A stretch of 64,000 nt of DNA from Muscardinus avellanarius (lineage: Eukaryota; Chordata; Mammalia; Rodentia; Gliridae), in contig OY726565.1 of NCBI GenBank assembly GCA_963383645.1, forward strand, positions 36,995,529 to 37,059,528, written 5' to 3'. The position numbers and the translations under genes are program-made. Under the pieces are notes generated by a model, which saw only the letters and a program-made list of their open reading frames with translations, was not told where the DNA came from and did not search any database. Below are positions 58,002-64,000 of the stretch, one piece after another (within the stretch, counting starts at the first letter, position 1; the number at the start of each line of letters is the position of its first letter).

Positions 58002-58250
58002 TGGAATGTAGAGCCCAGAGGAGGTACAGACCATGGTAAGAACAAGACCCCACCCATCCCACACAGCTGCACATGTGTACTTAGTGATGTAAGTATGACT
58101 GGGTGAAACACACACATCATTTTGCCCAAAACCCTACTACATAAGGAACAGATCTGTAGAGTAAAGCTGCTGTCATTCTCCTCATGCATGTTTTCTTTCT
58201 GGGAATCTCACCACTAAAACCTCCCCAGCAACCACAGCTGGCCTCTGACA
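58002..58250 (+). repeat. 3' LTR of the retrovirus
   Basis: Starts 'tggaatgtagagcccagagg' and ends 'cacagctggcctctgaca', then the duplication 'tatgt'. Shorter than the 5' LTR by several small deletions. Confidence 0.85.
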
Positions 58251-58835
58251 TATGTCTTCTTTCATGAAAGTCTATTCAGGTCTATTGCCATTTTTAATTG
58301 GATTATTTCATTCTTCGCTATGGAGTGATTTTGTTCCTCATACATTCTGCATATTAACCCCTTGTCAATTGGATAGTTGGCAAGCATTTTCTCTCATTCC
58401 ATAATACTCTCTCCTCACTCTCTTGATTCTTTTCTTGCTCAGAAGCTGTTTAGTTTGGTGAAATCCCATTTGTTTATTTTTACTTCAGTTTCCTGTACTT
58501 TTGGGGTCTTGTCAAAAAAAAATTCTTTCTTATTCCAATGTCTCAAAGCATTTCCTCAATGTTTTCTTTAGTAGTTTCATGGTGTTAGGTCTTGCATGTA
58601 TGTCTTTAATCCATTTTACATTTTCTCAATTATATGGTGAGAGATAAGGGTTGGGTTTCATTCTTTTTCATATGGATATGCAAATTTCCCAGCACCAATT
58701 ATTGAAAAGACTGCCCTTTTTCCAGTGCATGTTCTTATCACCTTTGCCAAAGATCAGTTGGCTGTACATATTTGGGTTTACCTCGAAGATCCCTATCCTG
58801 TCCCATTGGTCTATGTACCTGTCATTTTCATTTTT

Positions 58836-59286
58836 GATAGCCTAAATAACACTCAATACCTCATAGCATATACTAGAAAATAGTGGCGGCATGAATAAAT
58901 TAATGAATACTAGCACTTTGGACTTGATTTCATTTTTCTATAAATTTCTGTACTCTCTGTAGGGAAATTCCTAGTTTTTGCTCTAAAATCTATTAATCAT
59001 CTTGCATAGATTAAACTTTATTAACTAAATATGATTCTCTATTCCATGTTTAGGAATGATGTTCATAATTATAGCAAATTTTTTATTGTCTATTCCAATG
59101 AATAAATGCAAAGGTATGAATAACCAGAATAGAAGTTCTGAGTTTAATAGATTAGTTGGTTTGAATTCCTGTTTGAGCTAATATTAAAAATATGCTTACA
59201 TTATCTTGAAAGAATAATGTTAAGGTGAGATTCAGAAAAATATTCTAGATTTTAGGGAAATTTCTAACCAATAATAAAACCCTACT
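58836..59286. other. Unassigned AT-rich sequence
   Basis: No feature recognised. Confidence 0.4.
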
Positions 59287-59499
59287 GCCATCAGGAGTAG
59301 GGGTGCATGTCTGTAACTCCAGGTCTTGGGAGGCTAAAAGAGTAGGACTACAAGTTTGAGGACAGCCTCAGCAACTTAGTAAGACTTTCAGCAACCTAGC
59401 AAGACCCTATTTCAAAAACAAAAAATAAAAAGTAGCTCAGAGGTAGAATGTTCCTGGGTTCAATCCTCAGTACCACAAAAAAAGAAAAGAAAAGAAAAT
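59287..59499 (+). repeat. B1-ID SINE, older copy
   Basis: 'ggagtaggggtgcatgtctg' to 'gttcaatcctcagtacc'. The ID start is shortened. The tail is AAAAG-rich. Confidence 0.82.
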
Positions 59500-60228
59500 A
59501 CTATACTATGTACTCAAAATGAGAAAGGGGGTTATCATGTAAATACACAACAGGCATCATTTTTATTAACCTTCAAAAATGTACATCTTAATAAAGTCAG
59601 CAAGTTTGTATTTTGCTGAAAATTTTATTTCAGTACAGTGTTGAAATATTGTTGGACACATATTTGAACTAGGGCTATATGTCATAAAAAGATGAGTAGT
59701 TTCTATCAGATGGTGCAGACTTCAAAAAGCTTTGTTGCTTTCCTTTTTGTTTCCCTGTGGCATCACTGAGATAAATGGTCTAGGTGATTATTCATGGCTT
59801 GCAGAATACTCTATTCAGTGAGGTCTGTAGATGAAGCAGTGAGGCCAGTCTGTTACTAGTCTTTCATGTGCAGTCCATTTCTCCTCATCAAAAGTTTGTT
59901 TTATACTGTTATATGCAAATTTGTAACCTCCATTAAACAGCTTCTATTCCAAAACCTTAGATGAGAAATTTCAAAGCATACATAGTAGATATCTGCTTTT
60001 GACTGTAGAAAAGTAGCAAAGTAAGTAATTGTTAACCCTATTATCTTGAAATCTTTGAAAAAACTTCAACAGACACTGAAAAATAAAGATGATCAAATTT
60101 TGCTATACCACTGAAAGATGGAATACAAGAAATGAAAAAGCATGATAAATGATATGTATTATTTTCAACATTTCTATTAACAACTAAGCCAATAAAGTCC
60201 AAAAATGTTTACTTAATCTATGGAATAT
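59500..60228. other. Unassigned, apparently single-copy sequence
   Basis: No transposon or coding exon recognised. Confidence 0.4.
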
Positions 60229-60433
60229 GCCAGGCGTGGGAGCACAGGCTTGAAATCCCTGCGCTTGGGAGGAGGAGACAGGAGGATCGCACAGGTTCGT
60301 AGTCAGCCTCGCTGGCTTAAGAGACCCTGTTTCCAAATAAATAAAAATATATAAAATAGGTCTGGGAGTGTAGCCTGGAGGTAGGAAGAAGGGCTTCAAG
60401 GAACCCCAGTACCACCAAAAAAAAAAAAAAAAT
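60229..60433 (+). repeat. Young B1-ID SINE, 'caaggaacccc' subfamily
   Basis: 'gccaggcgtgggagcacagg' to 'ccagtaccacc' plus an A-tail. Carries the 'ctggcttaagagaccc' middle of this subfamily. Confidence 0.92.
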
Positions 60434-60531
60434 CTACAGGATATTTAGAGAAATAACTTGCACTAATGTGAGCTATTAACAAATGTTAGTGGTTAGCATT
60501 GTTGTTATATGTTATACGATACTCTAAAGGA

Positions 60532-60610
60532 ATGGAAGTGTGGCTCAGTGGTAAAGTGTTTGCCTACCAGGCATATTGCCCTGGGTTTGATCCCCAGCAC
60601 CACAAAATAT
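60532..60610 (+). repeat. ID-like SINE (tRNA-derived monomer)
   Basis: Box A 'tggctcagtgg' at 60541-60551 and box B 'ggtttgatccc' at 60584-60594 are both near consensus for an internal Pol III promoter. The A-rich tail is 'aaaatataaataaataag'. The best-preserved monomeric ID in the window. Confidence 0.85.
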
Positions 60611-60739
60611 AAATAAATAAGATACTCTTAAGTTTAGCATCTCATTGAATTGCCACTATAATTTTTAGAGGACCTAATACTTTCTACATTTATATAGTTT
60701 AAAAGGTTTTTTCAGATTAAGTAAAATATAAATTCCCTG

Positions 60740-61330
60740 TCACACTACATATATTTTAAATTGTTTAATCTTTAGGATAAAGTTCAGTACCTGCAGCATG
60801 ATACAAAAGGTGATTCATGATGTGAACACACTAATTTTCCCCAAGGTATTTCTTGCCATAGCTCTATATATATGCCCTTTACCACATCATACCACTTTCT
60901 TTCATGTGCCATACCCCAGTTTATGCATAGCTTATTTCTCTTTTTAAAACATCTTTCCTCTATTCTAACTTCTGCCCACTTTGTAGACTCTTACTCATTT
61001 TCCCAGACTGAACATGGACCCAGGGCATTCTACCTCTGAGCTACACCCTCAGCCTTCTTATTTTTATTTTGAAACAGAGTCTTGCTATGTTCCTGAGGCT
61101 GCAGGAAATTTGCCATTCTCCTGTCATAGTCTCCCAGCTGGGATTATAGGTGTGTACCCCTGCCACCTCTTTTTTTCCCACCTTCTGTTGGGACAGGCTG
61201 TCTCTTTTTATGCTTTCTCTTTCACAAATTTTGTCATTTGGCATTAAGCTCACCCCTCCATTTAGATGCTAAGTGAGTACTAATAACTACTTCTCATTCA
61301 TCTTCTATTCCTAGTGTTTTACAAAATGTC
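60740..61330 (+). repeat. Ancient L2-class remnant split by a SINE
   Basis: 'aggataaagttcagtacctg' and 'ccactttctttcatgtgcc' before, and 'agatgctaagtgagtact' after, the SINE at 61003-61168. Family assignment is tentative. Confidence 0.4.
61003..61168 (-). repeat. B1-ID SINE, decayed
   Basis: 'ggacccagggcattctacc' to 'ggtgtgtacccctgccacc'. Several small deletions. No clear T-run. Confidence 0.8.
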
Positions 61331-61560
61331 TGACAAAAATGTTGGTAAAATGAAAGGAGAAATACAAAAATGACTAAAGTTTTTACACAGGTGATAAGAA
61401 CTACAAGAACTCAAGATTTCTGAATCCAGACGCTTAGCAGACACTTGTGGAGCACCACTACTATTGTCCAAGTTTGCTGCTAAGCATGGGAGGTAGAGAG
61501 TTGAACAGGCATGATTCACATCCTAAAAGACAAATACACACACTATACAACACATGATTT
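61331..61560. other. Unassigned sequence beside the terminal L1
   Basis: No feature recognised before the T-rich L1 end at 61561. Confidence 0.4.
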
Positions 61561-64000
61561 GTTTTCATTTTTATTGGGTTTTTAAATTTTATTTATATGT
61601 GGAACATATTGAAAATGGTATACATTTAGACTGTGCTTGGTGCCCTCTCCCCGCCTTCCCCTTCCCCCCTCCCAACAATGAGTGTCCAGATTAACCATGC
61701 TATATTTATACTTTTACACATATTTGAATGTAGCTCCTCCATTAATCAACCTCAGCCTTCTTCCTCTCCTATTCTTCTATTCTAGCTTTGCTAAGATTTC
61801 TCCTTCATTATCTGGAGTCCCTCTGGTATCCCCAATGCTCCCTAGTTTAGGCATATTAGAGAAAACATATGTCCCTTCTCTTTCTGTGTGTATCTGATCT
61901 CACTTAATATAATGATCTCCAGATCCTTCCATCTTCTTGCAAATGACATGATTTTGTTCTTCTTTATAGTGGAACAGAATTCCATTGTGTGTATTTCCCA
62001 TAATTTTGCAATCCATTCATCTGTTGATGGAGACCTAGATTGGTTCTATATTTTGGCTATTACAAATTGTGCTGTTATGAACATAGGTATGCATATGTTA
62101 CTGTAGTTCTCTGATTTCAACCCCTTTGGAAAAATACCCAGGAGTGGTAGAGCTGGATCATATGGTGGGTCTATTCCCAGTTTTCTAAGGAATCTCTACA
62201 CTGATCTCCATAGTGGCTGAACTAGTTTGCACTGCCACCAACAGTGTAAAAGAGTTCCTCTTTCCCCACATCCTCGCCAGCATTTGTTGTTGTTTGATTT
62301 CTTTATGCTTGCCACTCTGATTGGGGTTAGATGGAATCTCAGCATAGTTTTGATTTGCATCTCCCTGATGGCTAATGATGCAGAACATCTTTGCATGTAT
62401 CTATTGGCCATTTGTATCTCTTCTTTTGTGAAGTGTCTGTTCAGTTAAGTGGCCCATTTCTTGATTGGGTTATTTTTTTTGCTAGTATAGAGTCTTTTGA
62501 GCTCTTTGTATATTCTGGATATTAGCACTCTATCAGAGTGGTGGTTGGTAAAGATCTTCTCTCATTCTGTAGGCTTCCTCTTTAGGTTCTTGGTGATTTC
62601 CTTTGATGAGAAGAAACTTTTTAGTTTGATGCCATTCCACTTGTTAATTCTTGCTTTAATTTCCTGCACTTTGGAGGTCTGTTGGGGTAAGTACTGTCTA
62701 TGCTTATATGTTGGAGTGTTGGGCCTATACCCCCCTCTAATAACTTCACAGTGTCTGGTCTAATTTCTAAGTCTTTAATACATCTTGAGTTGATTCCTGT
62801 GCAAGGTGAGAGGTAAGGATTTAGTTCTATCTTTTTACAAATGGATAGCCAGTTCTCCCAGCACCATTTGTTGAAAAGGCTATCTTTTCTCCAGTGTATG
62901 AGTTTGGACCCTTTGTCAAAAATTGACTATAGGTGTATGGGTTTCTTTCTGTATCTTCTATTCTGTTCCACTGGTCAGTATGCCTGTTGTTGTGCCAATA
63001 CCATGCTGTTTTTACTACTATTGCTCTATAGTATAATTTGAAGTCTGGGATTGTGATGCCTCCTGCATGGTTCTTATTGCTGAGAATAGCTCTGGCTATT
63101 CTGGGTCTTTTCTTTCTCCATATAAAATTCATGACTGGTTTTTCTAGGTCTATGAAGAATGTCATTGATACTATAATGGAAATTGCATTGAATCTATAGA
63201 TCACTTTTAGCAGGATGCCCATTTTTATGATATTTATTCTGCCTATCCATAAGCAAAGGAGATCTTTCCATCTTCCAAGGTCTTCTTCAATTTCTTTCTT
63301 TGATGTTTTATAGTTTCATTTGTAGAGGTCTTTTACATCTTTGGTTAGGTTTATTCCTAGCTATTTTATTGGTTCTAAGGTTATAGTGAATTGAATTGTT
63401 TTCTTTATTTTTTTCATTGTGAAATCATTGTTGGCATAAAGAAAAGGAACTGATTTCTTTGATTTTGTATCCTGCAACGTTGCTGAATTGGTTAATCAGG
63501 TCCAGAAGTCTTTTGGTTGAGTTCTTTGGGTCTTCTAGATAAAGGATCATGACATCTGCAAATAAGGATAATTTTAATTCCTCTCTTCCTATTTGAATTC
63601 CTTTAATTTCCTTCTCTTGTCTTACTGCTGCAGCAAGTCTCAAGGACTATATTGAAAAGGAGTGGTGATAGTGAGCATCCTTGTCCTGTTCCTGATTTTA
63701 GAGGAAATTCTTGCAGTTTTCCCCCATTCAATATAATGTTGGCTTTGGGTTTATTGTATATTGCCTTAATGATGTTAAAATATATTCCTTCTATTCCAAT
63801 TTTCTGCAGTATTTTTAGTATAAATGAGTGTTGGATTTTGTTGAATGCTGTTTCAGCATCTATTGATATGATTATGTGGTTTTAGTTCGCAGTTCTATTT
63901 ATGTAGTGAATAAAGTGTATTGATTTGCACATATTGAATCAGCCTTGCTTTTCTGGGATGAAACCAACTTGGTCATGGTGTACAATTCTCTTGATATGGT
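61561..64000 (-). mobile_element. L1 3' half, continuing beyond the window
   Basis: 3' end at about 61561 ('cattttttattggg'-type T-rich start on plus). 3' UTR to about 61880, then ORF2 antisense to the window edge. It preserves the region around FADD that is deleted from the L1 at 4.7-10.7 kb, so it served as the internal reference for that deletion. The 5' part lies outside, so length and TSD cannot be judged. Confidence 0.9.
61880..64000 (-). pseudogene. L1 ORF2 C-terminal two thirds, mutated
   Basis: Frames at 63425-63643 ('[18 protein letters not shown]'), 62827-63222 ('[15 protein letters not shown]', '[19 protein letters not shown]') and 62185-62411 ('[15 protein letters not shown]') follow one another in ORF2 order. 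The RT catalytic FADD is FADV (codon at 63551-63553). Frameshifts separate the parts, so no product is expected. Confidence 0.9.

Larger units (their letters stand above)
55055..58250 (+). mobile_element. Endogenous retrovirus, class III-like, Ser-tRNA type, defective
   Basis: Two LTRs of about 285 and 249 bp (55055-55339 and 58002-58250), both starting TG and ending 'ggcctctgaca', flanked by the 5-bp duplication 'tatgt' at 55050-55054 and 58251-58255. The internal part keeps a decayed protease region near 56600 and reverse-transcriptase-like sequence at about 57120-57720. RNase H, integrase and env are not detectable, and the internal length (2.7 kb, including a 417-bp LTR and an 86-bp SINE) is far below that of a complete provirus. 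Stops and frameshifts are frequent, so it is inactive. 5-bp duplications and RT similarity point to class III (ERVL/HERV-S-like). Confidence 0.85.
54484..58835 (-). mobile_element. L1 3' half split by an endogenous retrovirus
   Basis: Antisense 3' UTR and ORF2 end at 54484-55054 ('gggatggtgacatacattc', 'gtgactggctaatctc', 'gtaatccattcatctatgg'). ORF2 resumes at 58256-58835 ('tagtttggtgaaatccc', 'ttttggggtcttgtc', 'cagcaccaattattg'). The retrovirus at 55055-58250 accounts for the gap; some ORF2 sequence around the break also appears to be lost. Confidence 0.85.

Noticed and set aside
60532..60610. A true tRNA gene
   Set aside because: Boxes A and B are present but no cloverleaf can be drawn and it ends in an A-rich tail; it is an ID-type SINE.

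Overview
The window looks like mammalian nuclear DNA from a transposon-rich intergenic or intronic region. I find no intact host protein-coding gene, rRNA or tRNA gene, CRISPR array or operon. It is AT-rich and is built almost entirely from retrotransposon copies, their microsatellite tails and ancient eutherian repeats (MIR, L2-like, MaLR/ERVL LTRs, old L1). About forty SINE copies share one design: a 7SL-derived B1/Alu-like head (boxes near 'gtggtgcac' and 'ggttcgaagcc') fused to a tRNA/ID-like tail ('ggtgtagct...gggttccatccccagtacc'). Lone ID-like copies also occur. B1-ID chimeras of this type are known from rodents, especially squirrel-related and dormouse/beaver-like lineages, so I infer a rodent of that kind. 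The species cannot be fixed from the sequence alone.

Layout. 0-4.6 kb: SINEs, one MaLR-type LTR, microsatellites. 4.66-10.68 kb: one near full-length minus-strand L1 with a perfect 14-bp target-site duplication (TSD), a two-monomer 5' UTR, broken ORF1 and an ORF2 that lacks the reverse-transcriptase core. A GC-rich VNTR composite element (9168-9859) lies inside it. 10.7-29 kb: mostly single-copy or ancient sequence with MIRs, old L1 pieces, SINEs, an LTR-like insertion ending in a 5S rRNA-derived segment (18.2-18.8 kb) and a solo LTR nested in a MIR (25.8-26.2 kb). 29-37 kb: old and medium-age L1s in both orientations, including an L1 5'UTR-to-3'end fusion (31201-31970) and an inverted L1 insertion (33992-34740). 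37-50 kb: SINEs and old L1/L2 fragments. 50.9-53.8 kb: a 2.9-kb young composite retrotransposon with a 50/100-bp higher-order VNTR. 54.5-58.8 kb: an L1 split by a class-III-like endogenous retrovirus, which is itself split by an ERVK-like solo LTR and a truncated SINE. 61.6 kb to the end: a second minus-strand L1 that runs off the window.

The most interesting signal is a set of three non-autonomous L1 derivatives (9168-9859, 31201-31970, 50885-53823). Each carries a different 5' module but all join the L1 3' terminal module within about 20 nt of the same place at the end of ORF2. Two of them carry unrelated GC-rich VNTRs, and all have TSDs (15, 7 and 16 bp). This architecture resembles SVA/LAVA of apes or spliced L1 insertions, and I propose it as a candidate undescribed family mobilised by L1.
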